NCBI RefSeq assembly: GCF_003935375.1
Contig: NZ_RHQM01000009.1
Span: 62,001 to 126,000, forward strand
Length of the DNA stretch: 64,000 bases
Reading direction: 5' to 3'
Source: Stutzerimonas xanthomarina
Lineage (GTDB): Bacteria > Pseudomonadota > Gammaproteobacteria > Pseudomonadales > Pseudomonadaceae
Below the pieces are notes generated by a model that worked only from the letters and a program-made list of their open reading frames with translations, ran no database searches and was not told where the DNA came from. The position numbers and the translations under genes were made by a program. Numbering within the stretch: the first letter of the stretch is position 1; every line of letters begins with the position of its first letter. Of this stretch, positions 20,367 to 33,029 are shown piece by piece.

Positions 20367-21429
20367 GGGCCACCTCCAGACAGATATCGACCACGCGGCG
20401 GGTGGCGTCGGGCCGGGCCAGACGGCGCGCGATAGCGCCCATGGCCTTGAGTTTTTCCGGCTGCATCATTACCTCGGTCAGCTGAGCGGCAAGCACGGCC
20501 GCATCAGTCTTGGCTTGCGGCAGAAGGACGGCAGCGCCCTCCTTCGCCAGATATTCGGCATTGCGCGTCTGGTGGTCGTCGATCGCATGGGGCAGCGGCA
20601 CCAGAAAGGATGGCAACCCAGCGGCGGCCAGCTCGCAAACGGTGAGCGCTCCGGCACGACAGATGACCAGATCGGCCCAGGCGTAGGCCCGCGCCATGTC
20701 CTTGATGAAGGGCGCGACTTCCGCCTCGACGCCGACCTCGGCATAACGCTGCGTGGTGATATCGGCGTGCTGCTTGCCGGCCTGATGAAACACCTGCGGC
20801 CGCACATCCGCCGGTACCTGGGCGAGCGCGGCGGGCAGCAGTTTGTTCAGCGGTTCGGCACCGAGACTGCCGCCCAGTACCAGGAGGCGCGGGCGACGAT
20901 GCGCAAGGGCATCGCGGGGCGTCTCGAGGAACAGCTCCTCACGCACCGGATTGCCGGTGGTGCGGCGCTTGACGCTGGCCTTGAAGGTTTCCGGGAAGGC
21001 TTCGCAGACGCGGCTGGAAAGCGGCGCGAGGCTACGATTGGCGGTCCCAGCGACGGCGTTCTGTTCGTGAATCACCAGGGGCACCCCGGCCAGCTTGGCA
21101 GCCAGTCCGCCCGGACCGGTAACGTAGCCGCCCATCCCCAGCACGCAGACCGGTTGCAGCTCGCGCACGATGCGACGCGCCTGGAAAAGCGAGCGAATCA
21201 ACTGCAGCGGAGCCTTGATCAGCGAAACGATGCCCTTGCCGCGCAATCCGCTGACCTGGATCAGATGCAGCGGCAGGCCAGCGGCGGGTACCAGCTCGTT
21301 CTCGATACCGCGCGGCGTGCCGAGCCAGTGCACGGAGTAGCCGCGGGCCTGGAACTCACGAGCACAGGCGAGCGCCGGGAAAACGTGGCCACCGGTGCCG
21401 CCGGCCATGATCAGTACATTAGCGGCCAT
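20359..21429 (-). CDS. murG: UDP-GlcNAc:lipid I N-acetylglucosaminyltransferase
   Basis: GT28-family enzyme that turns lipid I into lipid II at the cytoplasmic face. 356 residues; N-terminal [12 protein letters not shown] (about 11-22), [15 protein letters not shown] in the middle, [10 protein letters not shown] as the start of the C-terminal Rossmann domain, and [19 protein letters not shown] as the donor-binding signature. Overlaps the end of ftsW by 11 bases. Confidence 0.97.
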
Positions 21430-22642
21430 GGGCGACCTCCTTGGCCGGCGGCTCGGCGAAATCGGCCTCGTCGAACTCGGTGTCCTCGCTGCCCAGCACG
21501 GTGCGGCTTTCCCATTCGATGCGCAGCAGCAGCGCCATGCTTGCGCAGGTCACCACCAGCGAGCTGCCGCCATAACTGAGGAACGGCAGCGTCAGGCCCT
21601 TGGTTGGCAGCAGACCTACGTTTACTCCCACGTTGATCAGGAACTGTCCCAGCCAGAGGAACGCCATCCCCCAGGCCACATACGCCGCGAAGAACTGCCG
21701 GGCCTTCTCTGCCCACAGACCGATATACAGTGCGCGAACACCGACGAAGGCAAACAGCGCGATGGTCACCAGTGCGCCGACCATGCCCAGCTCTTCGGCC
21801 AGTACGGAGAATACGAAGTCGGTATGCGCTTCGGGCAGGTAGAACTGCTTTTGCACGCTATTACCCAGGCCGACGCCGAACCACTCCCCGCGGCCGAAGG
21901 CGATCAGCGCCTGGGTCAGCTGGTAGCCGGCGCCGTACTGATCGGCCCAAGGGTCGGTGAAAGTGATCAGGCGCTGGAGGCGGTATTCCTGGGTCTGCAC
22001 CAACACCACCACGGCACCCACGGCGGCGATCACCAGCAGACTGAAGCGGATCATGCCAACACCACCGAGGAACAACATCGCCACTGCGGCGCCCATCATG
22101 ACCACGGTCGCACCGAAATCCGGCTCCAGCAGCAACAGGAATGCCATGGGCAGCAGGACCAGGAAGGGTTTGGCAAAGCCCCACATGCTTTCGCGAACTT
22201 CCTCTTGCCGGCGCACCAGATAGCCGGCCAGGTAGATCACCACGAAGACTTTCGCCAGCTCGGACGGCTGCACGTTGAAGGCGCCGAAACCGATCCAGCG
22301 CATCGAACCGTTCACTTCCCGGCCGATTCCCGGCAGCAGGACCAGGATCAGCAGGCCGAACGCCGCCAGCAGCAGCATCCAGTCCAGGCGTTGCCAGACC
22401 GACAGCGGTACCAGCAGCATCGCAATTCCCGCGCCGAGGCCCAGCGCCACATAAACCAGATGGCGACTCATGTGATACAGCGGATTGCCGGCATTGACCG
22501 CCGCGACTTCGGACGACGCCGAAGTGATCATCACGAGACCCAGGCCAAGCAAAGCCAGACATCCGGCGAGCATGGGGAAGTCAAGATCCAGACCGCGGCG
22601 GCCGAACAAGGGCGAAGGAGCATGGCGCAGGAAGGCGAGCAT
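21419..22642 (-). CDS. ftsW: septal peptidoglycan polymerase FtsW
   Basis: SEDS-family glycosyltransferase that works with FtsI at the septum. 407 residues from the ATG at 22642, with about ten membrane helices. SEDS landmarks include NGSMRWIGFGAFNVQPSE and, late, LPFLSYGGSSL. The start codon overlaps the murD stop by one base, which decides it against the longer open frame. The C-terminal tail is cytoplasmic and acidic. Confidence 0.96.
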   Translation of the reverse strand: MLAFLRHAPSPLFGRRGLDLDFPMLAGCLALLGLGLVMITSASSEVAAVNAGNPLYHMSRHLVYVALGLGAGIAMLLVPLSVWQRLDWMLLLAAFGLLILVLLPGIGREVNGSMRWIGFGAFNVQPSELAKVFVVIYLAGYLVRRQEEVRESMWGFAKPFLVLLPMAFLLLLEPDFGATVVMMGAAVAMLFLGGVGMIRFSLLVIAAVGAVVVLVQTQEYRLQRLITFTDPWADQYGAGYQLTQALIAFGRGEWFGVGLGNSVQKQFYLPEAHTDFVFSVLAEELGMVGALVTIALFAFVGVRALYIGLWAEKARQFFAAYVAWGMAFLWLGQFLINVGVNVGLLPTKGLTLPFLSYGGSSLVVTCASMALLLRIEWESRTVLGSEDTEFDEADFAEPPAKEVAHGR

Positions 22643-23985
22643 CAGTCGAGCGCCTCCACCGCAGCGGCGAACAGGCGACCGCGCTCTTCGAAATTCTTGA
22701 ACATGTCCAGGCTGGCACAGGCCGGCGACAGCAATACCGCATCGCCCGCTTCGGCACACTCGGCGGCGCGCTGCACCGCTTCGCCCAGTGTTGCGACATG
22801 AACCAGGGTGGTGGCATCGGCCAGCGCGTCCGCAAGACGTTGCGCATCACGACCGAGCAGCACCACGGCACGGCAATAGCGTGCAATCGGCGCGCGCAGC
22901 GCGGAGAAGTCTGCGCCCTTGCCATCGCCACCGGCGATCAGCACCAGCTTGCCGTCGATATCCGCACCCAGGCCTTCGATCGCAGCCAGCGCGGCACCGA
23001 CATTGGTGGCCTTGGAATCGTCGTAATAGCTGACGTCGCCACGCTGGCCAACCCATTGGCAGCGATGCGGCAAACCGACGAAATGGCGCAACGTCTCCAG
23101 CATCGGCTCGAACGGCAGACCCACCGCGTGCCCCAGCGCCAGCGATGCCAGAGCATTGGACTGATTGTGCGCACCACGCATCTTCAGCTCGCGAACCGGC
23201 ATCAGCGCATCGAACTGGAACGCCAGGTACTTCTCGCCTTTTTCCTCGAACAGCCCAAAGCCCTTGAAGTCCGGCTTGCCGAGGCCAAAGGTCCAGGTCG
23301 GCAGGTCATCCGCGACCAGCGGACGGCTGAGCCGGTCATCGCGATTGACCACCACCTGACGCGCGCCGCGGAAAATTCGGTGTTTAGCCTGATGATAGGC
23401 TGGCAGGCCGCTGTAGCGGTCCATATGATCTTCGCTGATGTTCAGGCAGGTCGCCACTTCGGCATTTAGCTGCTCGGTGGTCTCCAGCTGAAAGCTGGAC
23501 AGCTCCAGCACATAAAGCTCGACGTCGTCTGCCAGCAGATCGAGCGCCGGCGTGCCCAGGTTGCCACCAACTGCCACGGTGCGCCCTGCCGCCACGGCCA
23601 TCTCGCCGACCAGCGTGGTCACAGTGCTCTTGGCGTTGGAGCCGGTGATCGCAATGATCGGCGCCTTGGCTTCGCGGGCGAACAGCTCGATATCACCGGA
23701 CAGCTTGACCCCACGCGCCGCGGCTTCCTGCAGCGCTGGCGTACTGACCGCCAGGCCCGGGCTCACCAGCAGCTCGCTGGCGGTGCAGAGAAACTCGACG
23801 TCCAGCTCGCCACAGCGCACTTGCACGTCTGGATACTCGGCCTTGAGCGTCGCCAGCTCCGGCGGGTTCACACGGGTATCAGCGACGGCAAACGGCAGGC
23901 CCCGGCGCGCCAGATGGCGAACCAGGGACATGCCGCTCTTGCCGAGGCCGACAACGATGCGGAACTGGTCGGAAGCGATGAGCAC
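22642..23985 (-). CDS. murD: UDP-N-acetylmuramoylalanine--D-glutamate ligase
   Basis: Adds D-glutamate to UDP-MurNAc-L-Ala. 447 residues; N-terminal GLGKSGMSLVRHLARRG, ATP loop GSNAKST at 115-121, ELSSFQLETTEQL, and YYDDSKATNVGAA in the C-terminal part. The start is a GTG at 23985 with GAGG upstream; the next ATG would remove the N-terminal strand. It starts six bases after the mraY stop. Confidence 0.96.
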   Translation of the reverse strand: MLIASDQFRIVVGLGKSGMSLVRHLARRGLPFAVADTRVNPPELATLKAEYPDVQVRCGELDVEFLCTASELLVSPGLAVSTPALQEAAARGVKLSGDIELFAREAKAPIIAITGSNAKSTVTTLVGEMAVAAGRTVAVGGNLGTPALDLLADDVELYVLELSSFQLETTEQLNAEVATCLNISEDHMDRYSGLPAYHQAKHRIFRGARQVVVNRDDRLSRPLVADDLPTWTFGLGKPDFKGFGLFEEKGEKYLAFQFDALMPVRELKMRGAHNQSNALASLALGHAVGLPFEPMLETLRHFVGLPHRCQWVGQRGDVSYYDDSKATNVGAALAAIEGLGADIDGKLVLIAGGDGKGADFSALRAPIARYCRAVVLLGRDAQRLADALADATTLVHVATLGEAVQRAAECAEAGDAVLLSPACASLDMFKNFEERGRLFAAAVEALD

Positions 23986-23991
23986 TCTTGA

Positions 23992-25074
23992 TTACCTCAG
24001 TTTCAGGGTGGCAAGGCCGACGAGCACCAGGATCACAGTGATGATCCAGAAGCGCACGATCACCCGGGGTTCGGGCCAGCCCTTGAGTTCGAAATGGTGA
24101 TGGATCGGCGCCATGCGAAACACGCGCTTGCCAGTCAGCTTGAAGCTCGCCACCTGGATCATCACCGAGAGGGTTTCCATCACGAACACGCCGCCCATGA
24201 TGAACAGCACCACTTCCTGGCGAACGATCACGGCGATGGTGCCCAGCGCCGCGCCGAGCGCCAGCGCGCCGACATCGCCCATGAAGACCTGAGCCGGATA
24301 GGTGTTGAACCAGAGAAAGCCGAGGCCGGCACCGATCAGCGCGCCGCAGAAGACGATCAGCTCGCCCGCACCCGGCACGTAAGGAATGAGCAGGTACTCG
24401 GCAAAATTCACGTTACCGGAGAGGTAGCAGAAGATACCCAGACCGCCGCCGACCATGACCGTTGGCATGATCGCCAGACCGTCGAGGCCGTCGGTCAGGT
24501 TGACCGCGTTGCTCGAGCCGACGATGACGAAGTAGCTCAACACGACAAAACCAATCCCGAGTGGGATCTCGATGTGCTTCAGCAGCGGCAGAATCAGCGT
24601 GGTTTCGACCGGTGTCTGCGCAGTCATATAAAGGAAGACCGCGGCGCCGAGGCCAAAGACCGATTGCCAGAAATACTTCCAACGGCTTGGCAAGCCGCGG
24701 GAGTTCTTCTCGATCACCTTGCGATAGTCATCGACCCAGCCGATCGCGCCGAACAGCAAGGTCACCGCCAGCACCACCCAGACGTAGCGATTGGAAAGAT
24801 CGGCCCAGAGCAAGGTGCTGATGCTGATGGCGCTGAGGATCAGCGCACCACCCATGGTCGGCGTGCCGGATTTGGACAGGTGCGACTGCGGTCCGTCGGT
24901 ACGCACGGACTGGCCAATCTGGCGCATCTGCAACGTACGGATCAGCCAAGGGCCCATCCACAGCGACAGCACCAGCGCGGTGAGGACGCCGAGAATTCCA
25001 CGCAGCGACAGGTACTGAAAGACCGCGAAGCCTTTGTGGAACTGTTGCAGATACTCGGCGAGCAGCAGCAGCAT
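23992..25074 (-). CDS. mraY: phospho-N-acetylmuramoyl-pentapeptide transferase
   Basis: Integral membrane enzyme that makes lipid I from UDP-MurNAc-pentapeptide and undecaprenyl phosphate. The 360-residue length is exactly typical. About ten membrane segments. Landmarks: [23 protein letters not shown] with catalytic Asp residues, [13 protein letters not shown], and [12 protein letters not shown] near the end. The ATG at 25074 overlaps the murF stop by one base; the longer open frame upstream runs inside murF and is discarded. Confidence 0.97.
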   Translation of the reverse strand: MLLLLAEYLQQFHKGFAVFQYLSLRGILGVLTALVLSLWMGPWLIRTLQMRQIGQSVRTDGPQSHLSKSGTPTMGGALILSAISISTLLWADLSNRYVWVVLAVTLLFGAIGWVDDYRKVIEKNSRGLPSRWKYFWQSVFGLGAAVFLYMTAQTPVETTLILPLLKHIEIPLGIGFVVLSYFVIVGSSNAVNLTDGLDGLAIMPTVMVGGGLGIFCYLSGNVNFAEYLLIPYVPGAGELIVFCGALIGAGLGFLWFNTYPAQVFMGDVGALALGAALGTIAVIVRQEVVLFIMGGVFVMETLSVMIQVASFKLTGKRVFRMAPIHHHFELKGWPEPRVIVRFWIITVILVLVGLATLKLR

Positions 25075-26450
25075 CAGTGTTTCTCCATGGATGGCCCAGC
25101 GAGCGCATCGACGACTTTGTCCATCGCCGCGCTGCGTGAGCCCTTGATCAGAATGGTGGTACCGCTGCCCTGTTCGGCTCGCAGGCTGTCGATAAGGCTG
25201 GCCTGGTCGGCGAAGTGCCGAGCGCCTGGACCGAATGCCTGAATTGCATGGGCCATCAGAGGCCCGACGGCATAAAGCGTGTCGATCTTGCCAGCGGCAT
25301 AGGCGCCGACGTCGCGATGGCCCTGCTCGGCCCACTCGCCCAGCTCGCCCATATCGCCAAGCACAAGGATGGTGCGACCGGCAAAGCTGGCCAGCACGTC
25401 GATGGCGGCGCAGATCGATGCCGGATTGGCGTTGTAGCTGTCGTCGATCAGCCGCACGCCGTTGGCCAGCATTTGCGCCACGGCTCGGCCTTTGACCGGT
25501 TGCAGGCTTTCCAGCCCCGCCACCACGGCATCGGCCTCGATACCCAGCGCATAGGCTGCCGCGGCTGCCGCCAAGGCGTTGGCCACGTTATGCCGGCCCA
25601 GCAGATTGAGCTGGGTGCGAAGATTGCCCAGCGGGCCAGTCAGCACGAAATTCGGGCAGCCACGCTGGTCGTAGGCGATCGACCCGGCGGAGAAATCCAC
25701 GAGGGGGTCGTCCAGGCCGAACGATACGATGCGCTTGCCCGCAGCGCGCTCGGCCCAGATCGAATAGGCCTTGTCGTCACGGTTGAGCACGGCGGTGCCG
25801 GATGCGTTCAGGCCATCGAGAATCTCACCCTTGGCCTCGACGATCCTGTCCGGGCCACCGAACTCTCCGACGTGGGCGGTGCCCGCATTGGTAATTACGC
25901 TGACATCCGGGCGCACCAGATCGACGGTGTAGGCAATATCGCCGGGCCGCGAAGCGCCGAGTTCGATGACGGCGCTGCGATGACTGGTGCTCAACTCCAA
26001 CAGCGTCAGTGGCGCACCCAAGTCATTGTTGAGGTTGCCGCGAGTGGCCAGTACGGCGTTCTGGCCATGGGCGCTGCGTAGAATGCTGGCGAGCATTTCC
26101 TTCACGCTGGTCTTGCCGCTGGAGCCGGTGATCGCTGCGACCGGACCGTTGAATGCGGCGCGATTGAGCGCGCCGAGCTGCCCAAGCGCCAACCGGGTAT
26201 CGGCAACGACAAGCTGCGGCAGGCCTGCATCTGCAACTTCACGCTCGACCAGTGCTGCAACGGCGCCTTTGGCGGCGACGTCCGCTAGATAGGCATGACC
26301 ATCGAAGCGTGGCCCGGTCAGCGCAATGAACAGCTGGCCAGGTTCGATGGCCCGGCTGTCTGTGCTGACGGCAGTGAAGCTGGCATCCGCTCCGACCAGG
26401 CGGCCAGACAGCGGTAGCTGCAATTCGCTCAGGCGCATCGACTCAAGCAT
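25074..26450 (-). CDS. murF: UDP-N-acetylmuramoyl-tripeptide--D-alanyl-D-alanine ligase
   Basis: Last cytosolic ligase of the pentapeptide pathway. 458 residues; N-terminal [19 protein letters not shown] loop GSSGKTS at 109-115, and [16 protein letters not shown] in the C-terminal part. The ATG at 26450 overlaps the end of murE by eight bases; an alternative ATG at 26438 is possible. It receives D-Ala-D-Ala from DdlB, encoded in the same cluster. Confidence 0.96.
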   Translation of the reverse strand: MLESMRLSELQLPLSGRLVGADASFTAVSTDSRAIEPGQLFIALTGPRFDGHAYLADVAAKGAVAALVEREVADAGLPQLVVADTRLALGQLGALNRAAFNGPVAAITGSSGKTSVKEMLASILRSAHGQNAVLATRGNLNNDLGAPLTLLELSTSHRSAVIELGASRPGDIAYTVDLVRPDVSVITNAGTAHVGEFGGPDRIVEAKGEILDGLNASGTAVLNRDDKAYSIWAERAAGKRIVSFGLDDPLVDFSAGSIAYDQRGCPNFVLTGPLGNLRTQLNLLGRHNVANALAAAAAAYALGIEADAVVAGLESLQPVKGRAVAQMLANGVRLIDDSYNANPASICAAIDVLASFAGRTILVLGDMGELGEWAEQGHRDVGAYAAGKIDTLYAVGPLMAHAIQAFGPGARHFADQASLIDSLRAEQGSGTTILIKGSRSAAMDKVVDALAGPSMEKH

Positions 26451-27905
26451 TGGCCTTCTCCCAGACGGACAGCGCCCTGCAGGCTTCCTCGAGATCGGAG
26501 AACGGCAAGCGTTCGCCGCGAACTTCCTGATAGTCCTCGTGACCTTTGCCGGCCAGCACGACCACATCTTCCGCTCGCGCGGCCGCGATCAGACTGGCGA
26601 TTGCCTGCGCGCGGCCATGGCTGAAAGTGACCGCCGCAGGATTGCTGAACCCCGAACGGATACCCTCGAGAATCTGTTCAGGCGCCTCATTGCGCGGATT
26701 GTCATCGGTGACCACGACGCCGTCGGCCAGCCGCTCCGCGACTTCAGCCATCAGCGGGCGCTTGCCGGTATCACGATCACCACCGCAACCGAACAGACAA
26801 AGCAGCCTGCCGCGCGCGTGTGGACGCAGCGCGGTGAGGACTTTCTCCAGCGCATCGGGGGTGTGTGCGTAGTCGACCACGATCAGCGGATGGTCGCCGC
26901 CACCCAGCCGCTGCATGCGGCCGGCGGGGCCTTGCAGTTCAGGCAGCACGGCCAGGATTTCGTCCAGTGGATAGTCCATGCCAAGCAGGGCGCCGACGGC
27001 GGCCAATACATTGCTGACGTTGAAACGCCCGAGCAGTGGACTGCGCAACGAGCGCTCGCCCTGCGGCGTGATCAGCCGAGCATGAATGCCGTCGTCGTCG
27101 AGACGCGCTTCAGCGCAGAACAGGTAGGCCGTAGGGTCTTCCAGGCTGTAAGTGATCAGGCGCGACTCGCGCTCCTCGCCGGCCAGCACGCGGCCAAAGG
27201 CATCGTCGAGGTTGATTACCCGACAGCTCAGCCCGGGCACCTCGAACAGGCGCGCCTTGGCAGCACCATAAGCATCCATGCTGCCGTGGTAATCGAGGTG
27301 GTCCCGCGACAGATTGGTGAACACGGCGACATCGAAATCCAGGGCCGCGACGCGCCCCTGATCGAGACCATGCGAAGACACTTCCATCGCTACCGCGCGA
27401 GCACCCTCTTGTTTTAGGTTCGCCAGTGTCGCCTGCACGCCGATGGCATCTGGCGTGGTGTGGCGTCCCAGTTCCAGCTGTCCGTGGAATCCGGTGCCAA
27501 GCGTGCCGATGATTCCGCAGGGCTCGCCGAGCCGATCGAGCGCCTGGGCAATCAGCTGGCTGACACTGGTCTTGCCGTTGGTTCCGGTCACACCGACCAC
27601 ACGCAGGCTGCGGCTGGGCTCGCCGTAGAAGCGGCCGGCAATCGCCGACAGCTGTTCTGCCAGATGCAGCACCGGAACCATGACTGCGTTGCCGGTCAGT
27701 GACTGGTCGAGGCCTTCTGCCTCATAAGCGACCGCGGCCGCGCCACGGGCGACGGCATCCTGTATGTGATCGCGACCATCGAACTGCAGACCCGGTACAG
27801 CGAGGAACAGGTCTCCGCCGCGAACCTTGCGACTGTCGAGTGTCAGCTCACGGATCAGCACGTCGCTGCCGGCCTGAGGCAGCAGGTGATTCAATGGCAT
27901 CGGCA

Positions 27906-27906
<1 letters not shown>
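26443..27906 (-). CDS. murE: UDP-N-acetylmuramoyl-L-alanyl-D-glutamate--2,6-diaminopimelate ligase
   Basis: Adds meso-diaminopimelate as third residue of the stem peptide. 487 residues; LTLDSRKVRGGDLFLAVPG at the N-terminus, ATP loop GTNGKTS at 108-114, and the DDNPRNE motif near residue 405 that selects diaminopimelate rather than lysine. It starts overlapping the ftsI stop by one base. Confidence 0.97.
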
Positions 27907-29916
<2,010 letters not shown>

Positions 29917-29920
<4 letters not shown>

Positions 29921-30864
29921 CGCAGCTTCTCCGCCACGCGCATTACCGCACTGCGCGAACGCGGGTTGCCCTTGACCTCCGCATCGGACGCGTACTGCGG
30001 CTTGCCGACCAGCTTAAGGCGCGGCTCGAATGCCTTTGGAATGATGGGCAGGTCGCGCGGCAGCTTGTCCGCCTCGCCCTTGGCGTGGCGGCGCATGAAC
30101 TGTTTGACGATGCGATCTTCCAGCGAATGAAAGCTGATGACCACCAGCCGGCCGCCCACTTCCAGTGCCTCCAGGGCTGCATCAAGGCCATGCTCCAGGT
30201 CGCCAAGCTCATTGTTGATGTAGATGCGCAGTCCCTGAAACGCACGAGTCGCCGGATTCTTGCCCTTCTCCCAAGCGGGGTTGGCCTCAGTCAGGACCTT
30301 GGCGAGGTCGGCGGTACGCTCGAAAGGCGCCGCTTCGCGGCGCTGCACCACTGCACGAGCCATACGCTTGGCGAAGCGCTCTTCGCCATAATCCTTGAAC
30401 ACCCGGGCGATCTCATCTTCGTCGGCGTGCGCTATCCAATCGGCCGCACTGACGCCTCGGCTAGGATCCATGCGCATGTCCAGAGGACCGTCGTTAAGAA
30501 AACTGAAGCCGCGCTCGGGGTCGTCCAGCTGCGGTGACGAAACGCCCAGATCCAGCAAAACGCCACTGACGGTTCCGCTCCAGCCGCGCTGCGCCACCTC
30601 TTCGCCAAGTTCGGCAAAACTTCTCTGCACAACGACAAAGCGGCCGTCCTCGGCCGCCAGTGCTTGCCCCGTAGCGATGGCTAACGGATCCTTGTCGAAT
30701 CCTAGCAATAGGCCATCAGGCCCAAGCTGCTGAAGCAGTAGCCGGCTGTGACCACCCCGCCCAAAGGTGCCATCCAGATAGCGTCCGTCCGGGCGCACGT
30801 TCAGCGCCGCGACGGCTTCGTCGAGCAACACGGTGATATGTCGCAAGCTGCTGATCTGGTTCAC
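29917..30864 (-). CDS. rsmH: 16S rRNA (cytosine1402-N4)-methyltransferase
   Basis: SAM-dependent enzyme methylating C1402 of 16S rRNA on N4. 315 residues, with [16 protein letters not shown] as the SAM-binding motif near residue 30, [20 protein letters not shown], and [15 protein letters not shown]. RsmI, which methylates the same base on the ribose, is encoded only about 1.2 kb upstream across rnpB. The stop of mraZ overlaps the start by four bases. Confidence 0.97.
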
Positions 30865-31316
30865 AGGATTAGGTCACGTAGTTCTTCCGGCAGACCGCCG
30901 GGTTGCTTGATGGCCGCCAGGTCCGCGTCAGAAACCGCGTTCCAGTCGTCCTCGTTCCATAGTTGAAACTTGTTCAGTTGCCCTACCAACATCGCGCGCT
31001 TGTCCAGCCGGGCGTACTCACGAAGACGCGGTGGCACCACGACGCGCCCACTGCCATCCATCTCCAGATCGACAGCATTACCAATCAGCAGGCGTTGCAG
31101 GCGACGGGCCTCTTCACGCAAGGAGGGCAATTCGCGGAGCTTGGCTTCGATCAGCTCCCACTCGGGCAAGGGGTAAATGCACAAACAACGGTCCACGGCG
31201 TCGATCGTGATGATCAGCTGGCCATCGCCACGGGAATTCAGCTCGTCGCGATACCGGCTGGGCATGGCTAGCCGGCCTTTGGCGTCGAGACTGATGGCGT
31301 TAGCTCCGCGAAACAC
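30861..31316 (-). CDS. mraZ: transcriptional regulator MraZ
   Basis: First gene of the dcw cluster. 151 residues with two SpoVT/AbrB-like halves ([22 protein letters not shown] and [19 protein letters not shown]). In E. coli MraZ binds repeats in its own promoter and represses the cluster; matching repeats are seen upstream here. The start is a GTG at 31316 with GGGGAA about nine bases before it. Confidence 0.96.
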   Translation of the reverse strand: MFRGANAISLDAKGRLAMPSRYRDELNSRGDGQLIITIDAVDRCLCIYPLPEWELIEAKLRELPSLREEARRLQRLLIGNAVDLEMDGSGRVVVPPRLREYARLDKRAMLVGQLNKFQLWNEDDWNAVSDADLAAIKQPGGLPEELRDLIL

Positions 31317-31348
31317 GGCTGCGCTTCCCCTGAATTAGCTATCCATGC

Positions 31349-31384
31349 CCATATTTACCCACTTTCTGCCACTTCCTACCACTT
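31349..31384 (-). promoter_or_regulatory. MraZ-type operator repeats
   Basis: On minus, GTGG (with a preceding AA in two copies) occurs at 31379-31382, 31369-31372 and 31359-31362, and ATGG at 31349-31352, each exactly 10 bp apart. This spacing matches the known MraZ binding array of direct TGG-type repeats. They start at the predicted transcription start. Confidence 0.75.
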
Positions 31385-31390
31385 GTGCGC

Positions 31391-31420
31391 ACTATAGAAA
31401 CGCAGCCGCCCCACCGTCAA
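31391..31420 (-). promoter_or_regulatory. sigma70 promoter of the dcw cluster
   Basis: On minus, -35 TTGACG (31415-31420) and -10 TATAGT (31391-31396) with an 18-bp spacer. Predicted start near 31384, giving a leader of about 68 bases before mraZ. Confidence 0.7.
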
Positions 31421-31613
31421 GGCGAGCCAGACGGGAAAAAGCCTTACGGAGCGGCAATTTAGCGACGTTGAGAGGTAATTCGAGCGGAGATTGCGCAGAG
31501 GACCGGAAGCATCTTCAGAGACAACAGCGAGTTGCTCAACAAAGTTAAAGTACTTTGTTAAGAGCAAGAATGTTTCGGAATTAAAAATGGGGTATTGCTA
31601 AGGAAGAAAGGAG
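31421..31613. other. gap between dcw promoter and rnpB
   Basis: About 190 bases, A+T-richer than its surroundings near 31550-31590. It follows the rnpB 3' end on minus, so it should hold the rnpB terminator or processing site, but no clear hairpin with T-tract is visible. Confidence 0.4.
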
Positions 31614-31969
31614 GAGAGTCGATCTGTAAGCCGGGTTCTGTCGAGGACAGCCATTCCTCTACGACAGCCATCGCTGACTGCCTCTAGCAACCTACCCGGA
31701 TCCAGCGCGGGCCACGCCGATGGATCCCTATTTGGTCTTGCTCCAAGTGGGGTTTACCTAGCCACGGACTGTTGCCAGCCGCGCGGTGCGCTCTTACCGC
31801 ACCTTTTCACCCTTACCGGCACCGAAGTGCTTAGGCGGTTATTTTCTGTGGCACTTTCCGTAGGCTCGCGCCTCCCAGGCGTTACCTGGCACTTCGCCCT
31901 ATGGAGCCCGGACTTTCCTCCCTCCCTTTTTGCGGAACAAAAAGAGACAGCGACTGTCCGATCGACTCT
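31614..31969 (-). ncRNA. rnpB: RNase P RNA (type A)
   Basis: Catalytic RNA of ribonuclease P, which trims 5' leaders of tRNA precursors. On minus, the 5' end AGAGTCGAT pairs with the 3' ATCGACTCT. Conserved segments are visible: GGAGGAAAGTCCGGGCTCC near the 5' side, the central GTAAGGGTGAAAAGGTGCGG, the ACAGAAAATAACCGCC region, and CCCGGCTTACAGAT near the 3' end (as GAACCCGGCTTACAG). Length about 356 fits. Ends are set from the terminal helix and may be off by a few bases. Its place beside rsmI and mraZ is conserved in pseudomonads. Confidence 0.95.
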
Positions 31970-31980
31970 CCAGGCGCCAG

Positions 31981-32005
31981 AGTATCGCCGCGACGCGCTG
32001 CCTGC
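31981..32005 (-). promoter_or_regulatory. candidate rnpB promoter
   Basis: On minus a TTGCAG-like -35 and a GATACT -10 (31981-31986) stand about 15 bp apart, just before the RNA 5' end. The spacing is tight, so this is tentative. Confidence 0.3.
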
Positions 32006-32041
32006 AAGCTCACCAGGCGGCACGAGGCCCAGGCCCACCTC

Positions 32042-32905
32042 CTATTTGCGTTCCAGCGCCGCCTGGTACAACAGATTCTTGCGCACACCGGTAATATCGG
32101 CTGCGATTGCGGCCGCCCGCTTGAGCGGCATTTCTGCCAACAGCAGATCGAGCACCCGGAGCGCCTCTGCGCTCACCGCGCTCTCGTCTAGCGGAGCATG
32201 CCAACCCTCTACAAGCACCACGCACTCGCCGCGCTGCTGATTGCTGTCGGCCTCGACCCACGCGTGCAACTCGCTCAGCGGCAGCCCTTTCAGCGTTTCG
32301 AACGTCTTGGTCAGCTCTCGGCCGAGCACGGCAATTCGATCACCACCGAACACATCTCGAAAGTCGCCAAGCGATTCCAGTATGCGGTGCGGAGCTTCGT
32401 AGAAGATCAGCGTACGCGGCTCTTCTTTCAGTGCTTCGAGCCGTGCACATCGTGCAGCTGCCTTGGCAGGCAGAAAGCCTTCGAAGATGAATCGATCCGA
32501 GGGCAACCCAGCCGCGGACAGTGCGGCGATCAGCGCACAAGCACCCGGCACCGGCACCACTGCAACCCCAGCGGCACGCGCCTGGCGCACCAGGTGATAT
32601 CCCGGATCGGAAATCAACGGCGTACCCGCATCGGAGATCAGCGCGACATCCTCTCCACCTTGCAACCGCCCGATGAATCGCCCCCCCTCTTCACGCTCGT
32701 TATGCTCGTGGCAAGCTGCCAGCGGCGTCTGAATACCGAAGTGCGCGAGCAACCGAGACGAGTGACGGGTATCCTCCGCGGCTATCAGCGACACCTCTCG
32801 CAGCACCCGCAGCGCTCGGGCACTGATGTCCTCCAGATTGCCGATCGGCGTGGCGACGACATAAAGCGTCCCCATTCCGGAATTCGCACCACCGCTGGCA
32901 GTCAC
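32042..32905 (-). CDS. rsmI: 16S rRNA (cytidine1402-2'-O)-methyltransferase
   Basis: Methylates the ribose of C1402, complementing RsmH. 287 residues of the tetrapyrrole methylase superfamily: TLYVVATPIGNLEDISARAL, AAEDTRHSSRLL, ISDAGTPLISDPGY, VPGACALIAALSAAGLPSD, and FYEAPHRI. The start is a GTG at 32905; a later ATG at 32875 just before TLYVVATP is an alternative and lies closer to the core. Divergent from lpoA. Confidence 0.94.
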   Translation of the reverse strand: MTASGGANSGMGTLYVVATPIGNLEDISARALRVLREVSLIAAEDTRHSSRLLAHFGIQTPLAACHEHNEREEGGRFIGRLQGGEDVALISDAGTPLISDPGYHLVRQARAAGVAVVPVPGACALIAALSAAGLPSDRFIFEGFLPAKAAARCARLEALKEEPRTLIFYEAPHRILESLGDFRDVFGGDRIAVLGRELTKTFETLKGLPLSELHAWVEADSNQQRGECVVLVEGWHAPLDESAVSAEALRVLDLLLAEMPLKRAAAIAADITGVRKNLLYQAALERK

Positions 32906-32935
32906 AAGGGCTTACCTCTGTCACGGAAATGCGCA

Positions 32936-32990
32936 TTGTAGCCCGATTCACCGCCGCAACATCGCCGCCACTTCAGCGCTTGGGTACAAT
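32936..32990. promoter_or_regulatory. divergent promoter region of rsmI and lpoA
   Basis: TACAAT occurs on minus at 32936-32941, 30 bases before the rsmI GTG, and on plus at 32985-32990, 39 bases before the lpoA ATG. Both are good -10 matches; neither has a clear -35. Confidence 0.4.
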
Positions 32991-33029
32991 CCGCCAACAC
33001 TCGCCAGTGCTTTCAGGAACGATCAAACA

